Assembly: GCA_035308765.1 (NCBI GenBank)
Contig: DATGGA010000008.1
Span: forward strand, 1 to 64,000
DNA from: RBG-16-66-20 sp035308765
Lineage (GTDB): Bacteria; Pseudomonadota; Gammaproteobacteria; Burkholderiales; SG8-39
Reading direction: 5' to 3'
DNA length: 64,000 nucleotides
Notes under the pieces: model-generated
Databases searched by the model: none
Told to the model about the DNA's origin: nothing
Seen by the model: only the letters and a program-made list of their open reading frames with translations
Part shown: positions 51,674 through 60,490 of the stretch, one piece after another
How positions within the stretch are numbered: position 1 is the first letter of the stretch
Layout of the letters: every line of letters begins with the position of its first letter
Position numbers and translations under genes: made by a program

Positions 51674-52351
51674 CTAGGGCACGAGCCAGATTGCCGCTGC
51701 CATGCGTTCGCCCGCCTTGTCCCTGCGCCAGGAATAGAAACGGACCGGGTCCGAAGCTGTACAGAATCCGCCGCCGAAAACGCGCCCCACGCCGCATGAG
51801 GCTAGGCGCTGACGGGCAATGGCATACAGGTCCAGCCGCCAATGGCCGGGACGCGTCGGCCGGAAAGCCGGTACCGTCCGCTGATCGCGCTGCATGAACG
51901 CAGCGCGCACTTCTTCGCCGATTTCGTAGGCGTCGGCCCCGATCGCCGGGCCGAGCCATGCAATCACGCGGCTGGCGGGTGCGCCCATCGCCGCAACGGA
52001 TGCCTCGATCACGCCGGCGCACAGGCCGCGCCAACCCGCGTGCGCGATCCCCACGGCGTTGCCGCCCTCGTCGGCGAGCAGTACCGGCATGCAATCAGCC
52101 GCCATCACCGCGCAGACCACGCCTGTGTCATGCGTGACCGACGCATCGGCAGCGGCCCCGGGCTCGGACCTTGCCGCGTCAACGACCGATATGCCGTGAA
52201 CCTGCCTGAGCCATTTCGGTTCGCCGGGCAAATGGCGCCGGAGGCGCGCGCGCCCCGCCGCGCTTTTCATGTCGCCAAGGGCGCGCGTCGTCATCAATGC
52301 GCGCACCTTGGCCGGAGCAGGCCAGTCCGGCAACACGAATTCAGCCTTCAT
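51674..52351 (-). CDS. pgeF: Peptidoglycan editing factor PgeF (YfiH, multicopper-oxidase-like DUF152)
   Basis: A 225-residue YfiH-family protein, now viewed as an enzyme removing wrongly incorporated L-Ser from peptidoglycan precursors, rather than a laccase. 'WLRQVHGISVVDA', 'AVMAADCMPVLLAD' (catalytic Cys with zinc-site His) and 'GIAHAGWRGLCAGVIEASVA' are diagnostic, as is 'FYSWRRD' near the end. Start MKAEFVLPDW; its first 11 bases overlap the rluD end, as in E. coli where rluD-yfiH-clpB are linked. Confidence 0.9.
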   Translation of the reverse strand: MKAEFVLPDWPAPAKVRALMTTRALGDMKSAAGRARLRRHLPGEPKWLRQVHGISVVDAARSEPGAAADASVTHDTGVVCAVMAADCMPVLLADEGGNAVGIAHAGWRGLCAGVIEASVAAMGAPASRVIAWLGPAIGADAYEIGEEVRAAFMQRDQRTVPAFRPTRPGHWRLDLYAIARQRLASCGVGRVFGGGFCTASDPVRFYSWRRDKAGERMAAAIWLVP

Positions 52352-53312
52352 GCCGCAGCTTTTTGACGAGTTTTGCCATGTCACCGGCCAACGGCACGCC
52401 CCAGTTCACGAGCTTCCCGCTGCGCGGATGCTTGAGCTCCAGCGCGATCGCGTGCAGCGCCTGGCGCGGAAACGCGATGCCGCGCATTTCACCGGTCTTC
52501 GCGCCGCGGCGATAGACGCTGTCGCCGACGATCGGATGCCCGATGTGCTGCAGGTGCACGCGGATCTGGTGCGTGCGGCCGGTTTCGAGGCGGCACTCCA
52601 GCAGCGCGGCCCTGGCGAAGCGCTCGACCACCTTGTAATTGGTGCGCGCCTCCCTGCCGCTGCTGTTCACCGCCATGCGCGTGCGCACGCGCGGGTCGCG
52701 GCCGATGGGCTCGTCGATCGAGCCGCGCGCCGGCGGCTCGCCGTGCACCAGCGCGAGGTAGGTGCGCTTCACGCTGCGCGCGGCGAGCTGCGCGGCGAGC
52801 CGTGCCTGCGCCGTGAGATTTTTCGCCACCACCAGCAGGCCGCTGGTGTCCTTGTCGAGCCGGTGCACGATGCCGGCCCGCGGCACCTGCCGCAGCGCCG
52901 GCCTGTAGGCGAGCAGCCCGTTCAGCAGCGTCCCGTCGGGATTGCCGGCGCCGGGGTGGACGATCAGGCCAGCCGGCTTGTTGATCACCAGCAGGTCGTC
53001 GTCCTCGAAAACGACATCCAGCGCCATGCGTTGCGCCTTTGGCTTCGCGACGTCGGCTGCGGGCGGGGCCGCTAGCGCGATTTCCTCGCCGCCGATGGTT
53101 TTTGCGCTCGCTTCCGCCCGGTTGCCGCCGACGAGGACATGCCCGGCTTTCAGCCAGGCCTGCAGGCGGTTGCGGGAATACTGCGGGAACATTTTTGCCA
53201 GCGCGAGATCGATCCGCACTCCGGCGAGCTCCAGGGGAACCGCGGCCGAAAGCACTGGGAGCGGCTCGTCCTCCCATTCGAATTCCCCCGCGGCGGTATA
53301 ATTTTTCCCCAT
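52341..53312 (-). CDS. rluD: 23S rRNA pseudouridine synthase RluD
   Basis: A 323-residue enzyme modifying U1911, U1915 and U1917 of helix 69. N-terminal S4 domain ('IDLALAKMFPQYSRNRLQAW'), catalytic Asp in 'GIVHRLDKDTSGLLVVAKNL', 'LETGRTHQIRVHLQHIGHPI' and 'ELKHPRSGK'. The chosen ATG at 53312 shares a CATG with the bamD ATG on the other strand. No -10 lies upstream of it in the bamD coding region, so its promoter is not evident. Confidence 0.95.
   Translation of the reverse strand: MGKNYTAAGEFEWEDEPLPVLSAAVPLELAGVRIDLALAKMFPQYSRNRLQAWLKAGHVLVGGNRAEASAKTIGGEEIALAAPPAADVAKPKAQRMALDVVFEDDDLLVINKPAGLIVHPGAGNPDGTLLNGLLAYRPALRQVPRAGIVHRLDKDTSGLLVVAKNLTAQARLAAQLAARSVKRTYLALVHGEPPARGSIDEPIGRDPRVRTRMAVNSSGREARTNYKVVERFARAALLECRLETGRTHQIRVHLQHIGHPIVGDSVYRRGAKTGEMRGIAFPRQALHAIALELKHPRSGKLVNWGVPLAGDMAKLVKKLRHEG
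53297..53302 (+). promoter_or_regulatory. TATAAT box eight bases before the bamD ATG
   Basis: A consensus -10 (TATAAT) is followed by TTTTCCCC and the ATG at 53311, so transcription should begin on or next to the start codon. The box is inside the first codons of rluD on the other strand. No clear -35; no Shine-Dalgarno fits between. Confidence 0.55.
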
Positions 53313-54114
53313 GAAACGCAGTTTACTTGCTCTGCTCGCGGCCGCCCTTTTGCTCGGCGGCTGCGGCCTGCTGCCCGGGAAAACCGACGAGACCACAGGC
53401 TGGTCGGCGCAGAAGCTCTACGGCGAGGCCAAGGAGGCGATGGACGACAAGACCTGGGACAAGGCGATCAAGTACCTCGAGAAGCTGGAAGCCCGCTATC
53501 CCTACGGGCGCTACGCGCAGCAGGCGCAGCTCGACGTCGCTTACTGCTACTGGAAGAACAACGAGCGTCCTTCGGCGATCGCGGCGACGGACCGGTTCAT
53601 CAAACTGTACCCGAACCACGTCAACGTCGACTACGCCTACTACCTCAAGGGCCTGATCAATTTCAACGAGAACACGGGCCTGTTGAGCGCCCTCGATGCC
53701 CCCGATTTGAGCGAGCGCGATTCGAAAGGCACGCGCGAATCCTTCGACGCCTTCAAGGAGCTGGTGATCCGCTTTCCGGATTCCAAGTACACGCCGGACG
53801 CGCAGGCGCGCATGCGCTACCTGGTGAATTCGCTCGCATCGTACGAGGTGCACGTGGCGCGCTACTACATGAAGCGCGGCGCCTACATCGCCGCCGCCAA
53901 CCGCGCCCAGTACGCGGTCAAGACCTATCCGCAGGCGCCGGCGCTGGAAGAGGCGGTGTTCATCATGGTCAAGGCCTACGACGCGCTCGGCATGACCGAC
54001 CTGCGCGACTCGGCCGACCGCGTCATGCACAAGAACTTTCCCGACAGCAAATACCTTACCGGCAAGGCGACGCGCAGCGTCGCCTGGTGGAAGCTCTGGG
54101 ACCCGGACTGGTGA
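53311..54114 (+). CDS. bamD: Outer membrane assembly lipoprotein BamD
   Basis: A 267-residue lipoprotein of the beta-barrel assembly machine. Signal 'LLALLAAALLLGGCGLLPGK' with the L-G-G-C lipobox, then five TPR-like repeats: 'YPYGRYAQQAQLDVAYCYWK', 'DYAYYLKGLINFNENTG', 'YMKRGAYIAAANRAQYAVKT' and 'FPDSKYLTGK' are BamD-typical. Length fits the 245-270 range. It is divergent from rluD, an arrangement conserved in betaproteobacteria. The end abuts denD by one base, convergent. Confidence 0.96.
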   Translation: MKRSLLALLAAALLLGGCGLLPGKTDETTGWSAQKLYGEAKEAMDDKTWDKAIKYLEKLEARYPYGRYAQQAQLDVAYCYWKNNERPSAIAATDRFIKLYPNHVNVDYAYYLKGLINFNENTGLLSALDAPDLSERDSKGTRESFDAFKELVIRFPDSKYTPDAQARMRYLVNSLASYEVHVARYYMKRGAYIAAANRAQYAVKTYPQAPALEEAVFIMVKAYDALGMTDLRDSADRVMHKNFPDSKYLTGKATRSVAWWKLWDPDW

Positions 54115-55080
54115 CTAGATCTTAATTTTCTCGTCCGCGATGTAGTCGCGGATCACTGATTCCACGTCTGGATCCGGTTTGAAACCCATCTTGAGCGCGC
54201 GTGGCGTGCGGAAATTCACCGGCCAGGTCTTGACGATGGCCTGGATGCGCGCATCGGCCTTGTAGACCACGCGTTTCGCGGCCGCGTCTCCGGCCACTTT
54301 GCGCATCGCCTCGACCATCTCCGCGACGCTCGCGGTGATCCCCGGAAGATTCAGCCAGCGCTGCGCGCCCCAGGCTTCCGGCGGCAGTTCCCAGGCGTGG
54401 ATGAAGGCTTCCACCACCTTCCCGGGCGACAGCAGCCAGACGCCGGTTTCGGGCGCCACCGGACATTCGGAGACCACGCCGTTCAGCGGCTCGCGCAGGA
54501 TGCCGCTGGCGAACGACGAGGCCGCGGCGTTCGGCTTGCCGGCGCGCACCACGATGGTCGGAAGGCGCAGCGAACGTCCGTCGATGTAGCCCTTGCGCGT
54601 GTAGTCGGTGACGAGATATTCGCCGATCACCTTCTGCGCGCCGTAGGAAGTCTGCGGATTGGCGATGGTGGAGTCGTCCAGCACCGCCGGCAGGTCGCCG
54701 CCGAAAGCGGCTACCGAGCTGGTGTAGACGAGACGAGGTGGTTTCGCGCATGCACGCATCTGAGCCAGCAATAGCTCCATGCCTTTCAGGTTCACCCGCA
54801 TGCCGAGGTCGAAGTCAGCTTCCGCCGCGCCGCTGACCACCGCGGCGAGGTGGAACACCGCGTCGATGTCCGGCGGACAAACGCCAGCGATGGTTTCGGC
54901 ATTCGATACGTCGCCGGTCACGGCTTTTACTTTCTTCAGATTTTCCAAACCAGGAGGAAACGCGCCATCGAGCAAAGTCATGCCTGTGATCGCCCTGCCG
55001 CCCAGTTGCCCGCGCGCGAGCAGTGTTTTTGCAAGCTTGAAGCCGAGGAAGCCGCCGCCGCCGGTGATGAGGATTTTCAT
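54115..55080 (-). CDS. denD: NAD-dependent epimerase/dehydratase, D-erythronate dehydrogenase-like
   Basis: A 321-residue extended SDR. Rossmann 'MKILITGGGGFLGFKLAKTL', catalytic Ser in 'LVYTSSVAAFGGDLP' and Tyr-x-x-x-Lys in 'SYGAQKVIGEYLVTDYTRKG'. 'RLPTIVVRAGKPNAAASSFA' and the rest match DenD, which oxidises D-erythronate in four-carbon acid catabolism; OtnC/OtnI/DenK partners are not adjacent, though a class II aldolase lies 7 kb away. It overlaps the dinG stop (ATGA). A TAAAAT six bases before the ATG could be an extra promoter. Confidence 0.82.
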   Translation of the reverse strand: MKILITGGGGFLGFKLAKTLLARGQLGGRAITGMTLLDGAFPPGLENLKKVKAVTGDVSNAETIAGVCPPDIDAVFHLAAVVSGAAEADFDLGMRVNLKGMELLLAQMRACAKPPRLVYTSSVAAFGGDLPAVLDDSTIANPQTSYGAQKVIGEYLVTDYTRKGYIDGRSLRLPTIVVRAGKPNAAASSFASGILREPLNGVVSECPVAPETGVWLLSPGKVVEAFIHAWELPPEAWGAQRWLNLPGITASVAEMVEAMRKVAGDAAAKRVVYKADARIQAIVKTWPVNFRTPRALKMGFKPDPDVESVIRDYIADEKIKI

Positions 55081-56978
55081 GCCGGAATTTTAGCGAAGAA
55101 CGCCTGCACATCGGCCAGTTCGCGCGTCTGTTTCATCGGGGGGAGGCTCCCGCGGATCACCCTGCCGTAGGCTTTGGTGTAAAGGCGCGGATCGCACAGC
55201 ACCAGCACGCCGCGGTCGGCTTCGTCCCGGATCAGCCGGCCCGCGCCCTGCTTCAGCTGCAGCACCGCCTGCGGCAATTGGAAATCCATGAAGGGATTGC
55301 CGCCTTCGGCGCGCAGCGCCTCGATGCGCGCGGCGAGCACGGGGTCGTCGGGCGGCGCGAACGGCAATTTGTCGATCAGCACCATCGACAGGGCCTCGCC
55401 GCGCACGTCCACGCCCTCCCAGAACGAGGCTGCGCCCAGCAGCACCGCGTTGCCGAGCGCCCGGAAGCGCACCAGCAGTTCGCTGCGCGGGCCGGTGCCC
55501 TGGACGAGAAGCGGGTAATCGATCCTGTCCTTGAGAATCTCATGCGCGCGGCGCAGCGCGCGGTGCGACGTGAACAGCAGGAAGGCGCGGCCGCGGCTCG
55601 CTTTCAGCACCGGCAGCGCCGCTTCCACCACCGCCTCGGTGTAGGCAGGATCGTTCGGATCCGCGGGCAGGCCCTTGGGCGAATAGAGCAGCGCCTGGTG
55701 CGCGAAATCGAAGGGGCTCGCCCAGGTGCGTGCGGCGGCGTCCTCTATGCCGAGTTCCCTTTTGAAATGCGAGAAATCCTCGCCCATCGCCAGCGTCGCC
55801 GAGGTGAAGATCCAGGCCCGTGGATGGTCCAGCATCTGCTTGCGGAACAGCTCCGCCGGCACCAGCGGCGTGACGTGCAGCTGCACCGAATGGCCGAACA
55901 CTTCCACCCAGCGCACCTCCTTAGCGCTGCCTTCCTCGCGGATGCGCGCCAGCAGCGCGGTCGCCTCTGCGGCGCGCCTCGCGCAGGCGCCCAGCCCTTC
56001 GGAGCGCTCGGACTGCTCTGCCAGCGGCTTGCCGAGCGCGGCCAGCGCCCGGGCGAGCGCCTGCACCGCGTCCGGGAAACCCGCCTCGCGCATCGCCTGC
56101 GTCCAGCCGAGGCGCGAACCTTCGTTGCGAAAGCACAGGCGCAGGTCACGCGCCGCCTTGTCGAGTTTCGAAGCGAGCCGGTCCAGCTCGGGCGATGCGC
56201 CGCCCGCGGCGCGCAGCTCCAGCCGTGCGTCGCGCGCGAGCTCGATCAACTGCGCACTGGACACCGTTTCGCCGAAGAACAGGCGGGCGGTCTCCGGCAG
56301 CTGGTGCGCCTCGTCGAATATCACCGTATTGCAGGACGGCAGCAGCTCCGAGATGCCCTCGTCGCGCAGCGCGACGTCCGCGAAGAACAGGTGGTGGTTG
56401 ACCACCACCACGTCGGCCGACAGCGCGTTCTTGCGGGCGCGCATCACGAAGCAGTCCTTGTACTTCGGGCACTCCTGGCCGAGGCAATTCTCGCGCGTCG
56501 AAGTCGCGTGCTGCCACACCGGCGCGTCTTCGGGCACTTCGGCGAGGTCGGCGCGGTCGCCGGTCAGGGTCGTAGCGGCGAAATGCTCGATGCGGCGCAG
56601 GCGCACCACGTCCTCTCGGGATTCGAGCCGGCCCTCCGAGACGGCGCGCTCCATGCGGTACAGGCAGACGTAGTTGGCGCGGCCCTTGAGCAGCGCCGCG
56701 ACGGAGCCCGAGGCGAGCGCGTCGCGCACCGCGGGCAGGTCGCGGTCGTAGAGCTGGTTCTGCAGCGTCTTGGTGCCGGTGGAAACGATCACCTTGCCGC
56801 CGGCGAGCAGCGCCGGGACAAGATACGCGAAGGTCTTGCCGGTACCGGTGCCCGCCTCCACCGCCAGCGCGCCACCCGCTTCGATCGCGCCCAGGATTGC
56901 CTGCGCCATCTCGAGCTGCTGCGCCCGCGGGCGGTAACTTTCGACCTGCGCGGCAAGCGGGCCGCCAGCGGCAAACAC
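55077..56978 (-). CDS. dinG: DinG/YoaA-type Fe-S ATP-dependent DNA helicase
   Basis: A 633-residue XPD-like helicase. Walker A 'LAVEAGTGTGKTFAYLVPAL', Walker B 'NTVIFDEAHQLPE', four Fe-S cysteines in 'NYVCLYRME' and 'NCLGQECPKYKDCF', and motif VI 'LQLKQGAGRLIRDEADRGVL'. It resolves R-loops and damaged forks. The start is GTG 56978; homologues often have 15-20 residues before this and the frame stays open with no ATG to a TAG near 57030, so a CTG further up is possible. It is divergent from the NlpC gene and coupled to denD. Confidence 0.92.
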   Translation of the reverse strand: MFAAGGPLAAQVESYRPRAQQLEMAQAILGAIEAGGALAVEAGTGTGKTFAYLVPALLAGGKVIVSTGTKTLQNQLYDRDLPAVRDALASGSVAALLKGRANYVCLYRMERAVSEGRLESREDVVRLRRIEHFAATTLTGDRADLAEVPEDAPVWQHATSTRENCLGQECPKYKDCFVMRARKNALSADVVVVNHHLFFADVALRDEGISELLPSCNTVIFDEAHQLPETARLFFGETVSSAQLIELARDARLELRAAGGASPELDRLASKLDKAARDLRLCFRNEGSRLGWTQAMREAGFPDAVQALARALAALGKPLAEQSERSEGLGACARRAAEATALLARIREEGSAKEVRWVEVFGHSVQLHVTPLVPAELFRKQMLDHPRAWIFTSATLAMGEDFSHFKRELGIEDAAARTWASPFDFAHQALLYSPKGLPADPNDPAYTEAVVEAALPVLKASRGRAFLLFTSHRALRRAHEILKDRIDYPLLVQGTGPRSELLVRFRALGNAVLLGAASFWEGVDVRGEALSMVLIDKLPFAPPDDPVLAARIEALRAEGGNPFMDFQLPQAVLQLKQGAGRLIRDEADRGVLVLCDPRLYTKAYGRVIRGSLPPMKQTRELADVQAFFAKIPA

Positions 56979-57048
56979 GCGCTGCAGCGCGTTCGAACTC
57001 GGGTTGGCAGTTGCGTTCAGATTGGTTATGCCCTAGATTACTTGAATT

Positions 57049-57543
57049 ATGCACCGCAATACACTGTTTTGTATTGCTTTTACGGCCCTGATTTCTGGCT
57101 GTGCTTCGTTCACTCCGGCACTGCAGTCGCCGGCTGTCCCGCCTCCCGCCGCTCCCCGCGCACAGAATTCCGAGGCCCTGCTGCAGGCGCTGCTCGCGCT
57201 CGGCGTGGACTACCGCTACGGCGGCAGTTCGCCGGTGACCGGTTTCGACTGCAGCGGCCTTGTCGCCCACGTCTATCTCGAGGCCTGGAACATCCGGCTG
57301 CCCCACAACACGCTCGCGCAAAGCGAAAAAGGGGTGCCGGTCAGTCTATCGGAACTGCAGGCGGGCGATCTCGTGTTCTACGACACGCTGAAGCGCCCGT
57401 ATTCCCACGTCGGGATCTATCTCGGCGACGGCAGGTTCGTGCACGCGCCCAAGTCCGGCGCCCGCGTACGGGTCGAATCGATCTACAGCAGCTATTGGGC
57501 GCCGCGATTTAGCGGCGCGCGGCGGATAGAGCCGCCACTCTAG
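57049..57543 (+). CDS. NlpC/P60-family lipoprotein, putative cell-wall endopeptidase
   Basis: A 164-residue lipoprotein with signal 'TLFCIAFTALISGCASF' (lipobox L-I-S-G-C). The NlpC/P60 domain has catalytic Cys in 'GFDCSGLVAHVYLEA', His in 'RPYSHVGIYLGDGRFVHAPK' and a further His just after; this is the Spr/NlpC-type triad cutting peptidoglycan stem peptides. A TAGATT box nine bases upstream would give an almost leaderless message. Its stop is directly next to the convergent TonB-like gene. Confidence 0.92.
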   Translation: MHRNTLFCIAFTALISGCASFTPALQSPAVPPPAAPRAQNSEALLQALLALGVDYRYGGSSPVTGFDCSGLVAHVYLEAWNIRLPHNTLAQSEKGVPVSLSELQAGDLVFYDTLKRPYSHVGIYLGDGRFVHAPKSGARVRVESIYSSYWAPRFSGARRIEPPL

Positions 57544-58191
57544 CTAGCGGTCCTCGTCCTTGCGGTAGAAATCCACCGCGACATCGAGATGGAAGGCCGT
57601 GCCGCCAAGCGCGGGCGGGACCGTCACCCTGGATTGCGCGGCGCGGATCATGGCCTGCGCTTCGTCGTCGAGCACCGCGTGGCCGGCGCTCTTCTTCACC
57701 GTGATCGAAGAAATCGAACCGTCCGCGCCGATCGCGACGCGCAGTTCGACTTTTCCCGTCCAATTGTTGTCCTGCGCGATGCGCGGATATTTCTTGTCGA
57801 GCGCGACGATTTTCAGGAGATCGATCCGGAATCGGGCGATGGCGCCGGGATCCGGCCCGCTCGCCGCTGCCGCCTGCGACGAAGATTGCGTAGCCGCTGC
57901 GGGCGCCGGAACCTGGGCAGGCACAATGAAGGCAGGTTCTGCAGCCTGCTTCACCGGCTCTACGCCGGGTATCGGCGGTGCAGGCGGCTCGAATTTCAGT
58001 ACGGCAGGCGCGGGTGTTCTGGGCGCATCGAGGCGCGCCGTGAGGGGCGGCGCGGGGATCCGCCGGTGCGCCTCCGTAAGGGCCGGCAGCAGGAGCAACG
58101 CCAACGCGTGAAGCGCGAGCGACGCCGCCAGCGCCAGTCCGAGCAGGCGGAGTCCCCAGCCCTCTACCCGCGCGTCCCAAGCGCTCGCCAG
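57544..58191 (-). CDS. TonB-like energy transducer (C-terminal TonB domain), uncertain start
   Basis: About 215 residues: a single membrane helix ('RLLGLALAASLALHALALLL'), a Pro/Ala-rich periplasmic spacer of about 90 residues, and a C-terminal TonB box-like domain, 'YPRIAQDNNWTGKVELRVAI' then 'GADGSISSITVKKSAGH'. It could couple the proton motive force to outer-membrane receptors; no ExbB/ExbD is adjacent. No ATG, GTG or TTG exists before the helix except far upstream inside the molybdenum-hydroxylase gene. CTG at 58191 gives a good protein and overlaps that gene's end by 28 bases. Confidence 0.75.
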   Translation of the reverse strand: MASAWDARVEGWGLRLLGLALAASLALHALALLLLPALTEAHRRIPAPPLTARLDAPRTPAPAVLKFEPPAPPIPGVEPVKQAAEPAFIVPAQVPAPAAATQSSSQAAAASGPDPGAIARFRIDLLKIVALDKKYPRIAQDNNWTGKVELRVAIGADGSISSITVKKSAGHAVLDDEAQAMIRAAQSRVTVPPALGGTAFHLDVAVDFYRKDEDR

Positions 58192-60485
58192 ACTTTCTCC
58201 GCTGTGATCGGCATTTCGATGTGCTGCACTCCGCGCTCGGCAAGCGCATCCAGCACCGCGTGCACCGCTGCCGGCGTCGCGCCGATGGTGCCGAGCTCGC
58301 CCACGCCCTTGACGCCGAGCAGGTTGGTCTTGCAGGGCGCGCCCTCCTCGAAGCCGCTGGCCATCGGCGGCATCTGGTCGGCGCGCGGCACGCCGTAGTC
58401 CATCAGGGAACCCGTCTGCAGCTGGCCGCCGTCCGCGTCGTAGACCACGCGCTCGTAGAGTGCCTGCCCGATGCCCTGCGCCATGCCGCCGTGCACCTGC
58501 CCCTCGACGATCATGTGGTTGATGATGCGCCCGATGTCGTCCACGCTTGTGATCGCGGCGACTTCGGTGACGCCGGTCTCGGGATCGATCTCGAGTTCGC
58601 AAACCTGCGCGCCGTTCGGCCAGGAAGGCGCGGACGGCGTCTCGGTGGCCGAGACGCGGATGCGCTTTTCAGGCTGGCGCGCCGCGAGCGCGGCCAGCTC
58701 GATCGCGCGGTCGGTGCCGGCGATGGAAAAACGGCCGTCGCGGTATTCGATGTCCGGCGGCGACGCTTCCAGCGCTTCGGCGGCGAGTTCCCTGCCGCGC
58801 GCGATGACCACGCGGCCCGCCGCGACCACCGCGGAGCCGCCGACAAAGGCCGAGCGCGAACCCACGCTGCCGACGCCATTGGCGCGGTCAGTGTCACCCT
58901 GGACGATGACGATTCTTTCCGGCGCAACACCGAGGATTTCCGTGACCAGTTGCGTGTAGCTCGTCTGCAGGCCCTGTCCCATGGCCATGGTGCCGGAGAA
59001 CACCGTCACCGTGCCGTCGGCGGCGACTTCGATGTCCACGGTTTCGGTCGGAATGGCGCCGGTCCATTCCAGGTACACGGCCAGCCCGCGCCCGCGCAAT
59101 TTGCCGTTTTTCCGGCTCAGCTCTTTCCTGGCAGCGAAATTTTCCCAATCCGAGGCTTTCAGAACCTTCTCAAGCACCTGCGCGAACACGCCCGAGTCGT
59201 AGACGTCGCCCATGTAGGTCCGGTAAGGCAGCGCCGCGGGCGCGATGAAATTGCGCCGGCGGATTTCCACGGGGTCGAGCCTCATCTCGCGCGCCGCCTG
59301 CCCGATCAGGCGCTCCATCAGGAAGTTCGCCTCGGGACGCCCCGCCCCCCTGTATGCGCCGGTGGCCATGGTGTTGGTCAGCACGCCGCGAGCCCTGTAA
59401 TCCACCGCCGGCACGTCGTAGACGGTGGTGAGCACCTTGGGCCCGATGAACAGCGGAATGATCGCCGTCGAGCCCACCGGCGTAGCGCCGAAATTCGCCG
59501 TGACTCGCGCGCGCAGCCCGAGGATCCTGCCCTGCGCGTCCAGCGCCAGCTCGGCCTCGTCGTGCTGGTCGCGGCCCATGTGCGCGGCGAGGAATTCCTC
59601 GCTGCGGTCGGCGCGCCACTTCACCGGGCGGCCGAGCTTGCGCGCCGCATAGCAGAGCACCGCGTCCTCGTTGGCGAGGCCGGTCTTCATGCCGAAGCCG
59701 CCGCCGATGTCGCCCACCACCACGCGGAACTCGTCGGGCTTCGCCTGGAACACCGCCGCCAGCGATTCGCGCGCGCCGGTCGGCGTCTGGTTCTGCGTAT
59801 ACAACGTCCAGCGCGCGTTCCCGTAGTCCGCGATCGAGCAGCGCGGCTCCAGCGCCATCGCGTTCAGGCGCTGGTTGTGCAGTGAAATCCTGGTGACGTG
59901 CGCGGCATGCGCGAAGGCCTCGTCGGTCTTCTTCGCGTCACCGTGCTGCGATTCCGCCGACAGGTTGCCGGCCGCCGCGGGCCAGAGCAGCGGCGCGTTG
60001 GCGTCCAGCGCGCGCTTCGCATCCGTGACGCAGGCCAGGTCCTCGTAGTCGATCGCGACGAGCTCGGCTGCATCCAGCGCCTGCTCTCGCGTCTCGGCTG
60101 CCACGGCCGCCACCTGCTGGCCGACATAGAAAACCTTGTCTTCCGCGAGCGGCGTGCGCGGCGGCGCCGCCATCGGCGAGCCGTCGGCGCGCTTGAACAG
60201 CGGCGGGAACGGGATATGGCCGACGCCGTCGGCGCGCAGGTCCGCCATAGACCATGCGCCTGCGACGCCCGGCGCGGCGCGCACGGCGGACAGGTCCACC
60301 GACACGATCTTCGCGTGCGCGTGCGGCGAGCGCGCGAACGCCACCCAGACCTGGCGCGGCAGGTTGCGGTCGTCGCTGAACAGGCCCTTGCCGGCGAGCA
60401 GGCGGTCATCCTCGAGCCGTTTTTGCGAGCGCGAGGAGCCAAAACGCGCGGATGCGGGATCGAACTGGGTTGCGGGTGCGCTCAT
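58164..60485 (-). CDS. Molybdenum hydroxylase large subunit (xanthine dehydrogenase/CoxL family)
   Basis: A 773-residue molybdopterin-cytosine-dinucleotide-binding subunit. 'VGDIGGGFGMKTGLANEDAV', 'MATGAYRGAGRPEANFLMER', 'GSVGSRSAFVGGSAVVAAGR' and the active Glu in 'GVKGVGELGTIGATPAAV' mark the family. The form I CO dehydrogenase loop AYxCSFR is absent, so CO oxidation is unlikely; an aldehyde or N-heterocycle is possible. The Fe-S (small) and FAD (medium) partners are not adjacent on either side. I start at MSAPATQFDP; a hairpin-terminator lies just before it. Confidence 0.88.
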   Translation of the reverse strand: MSAPATQFDPASARFGSSRSQKRLEDDRLLAGKGLFSDDRNLPRQVWVAFARSPHAHAKIVSVDLSAVRAAPGVAGAWSMADLRADGVGHIPFPPLFKRADGSPMAAPPRTPLAEDKVFYVGQQVAAVAAETREQALDAAELVAIDYEDLACVTDAKRALDANAPLLWPAAAGNLSAESQHGDAKKTDEAFAHAAHVTRISLHNQRLNAMALEPRCSIADYGNARWTLYTQNQTPTGARESLAAVFQAKPDEFRVVVGDIGGGFGMKTGLANEDAVLCYAARKLGRPVKWRADRSEEFLAAHMGRDQHDEAELALDAQGRILGLRARVTANFGATPVGSTAIIPLFIGPKVLTTVYDVPAVDYRARGVLTNTMATGAYRGAGRPEANFLMERLIGQAAREMRLDPVEIRRRNFIAPAALPYRTYMGDVYDSGVFAQVLEKVLKASDWENFAARKELSRKNGKLRGRGLAVYLEWTGAIPTETVDIEVAADGTVTVFSGTMAMGQGLQTSYTQLVTEILGVAPERIVIVQGDTDRANGVGSVGSRSAFVGGSAVVAAGRVVIARGRELAAEALEASPPDIEYRDGRFSIAGTDRAIELAALAARQPEKRIRVSATETPSAPSWPNGAQVCELEIDPETGVTEVAAITSVDDIGRIINHMIVEGQVHGGMAQGIGQALYERVVYDADGGQLQTGSLMDYGVPRADQMPPMASGFEEGAPCKTNLLGVKGVGELGTIGATPAAVHAVLDALAERGVQHIEMPITAEKVWRALGTRG

Positions 60486-60490
60486 GGGAA

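Noticed and set aside
51674..52351. Laccase / multicopper polyphenol oxidase
   Set aside because: Old name of the DUF152/YfiH family; no type 1 copper signature is seen, and the Cys-His site fits peptidoglycan editing factor PgeF.
58164..60485. Form I CO dehydrogenase large subunit
   Set aside because: The AYxCSFR active-site loop is not present; the equivalent reads AYRGAGR.
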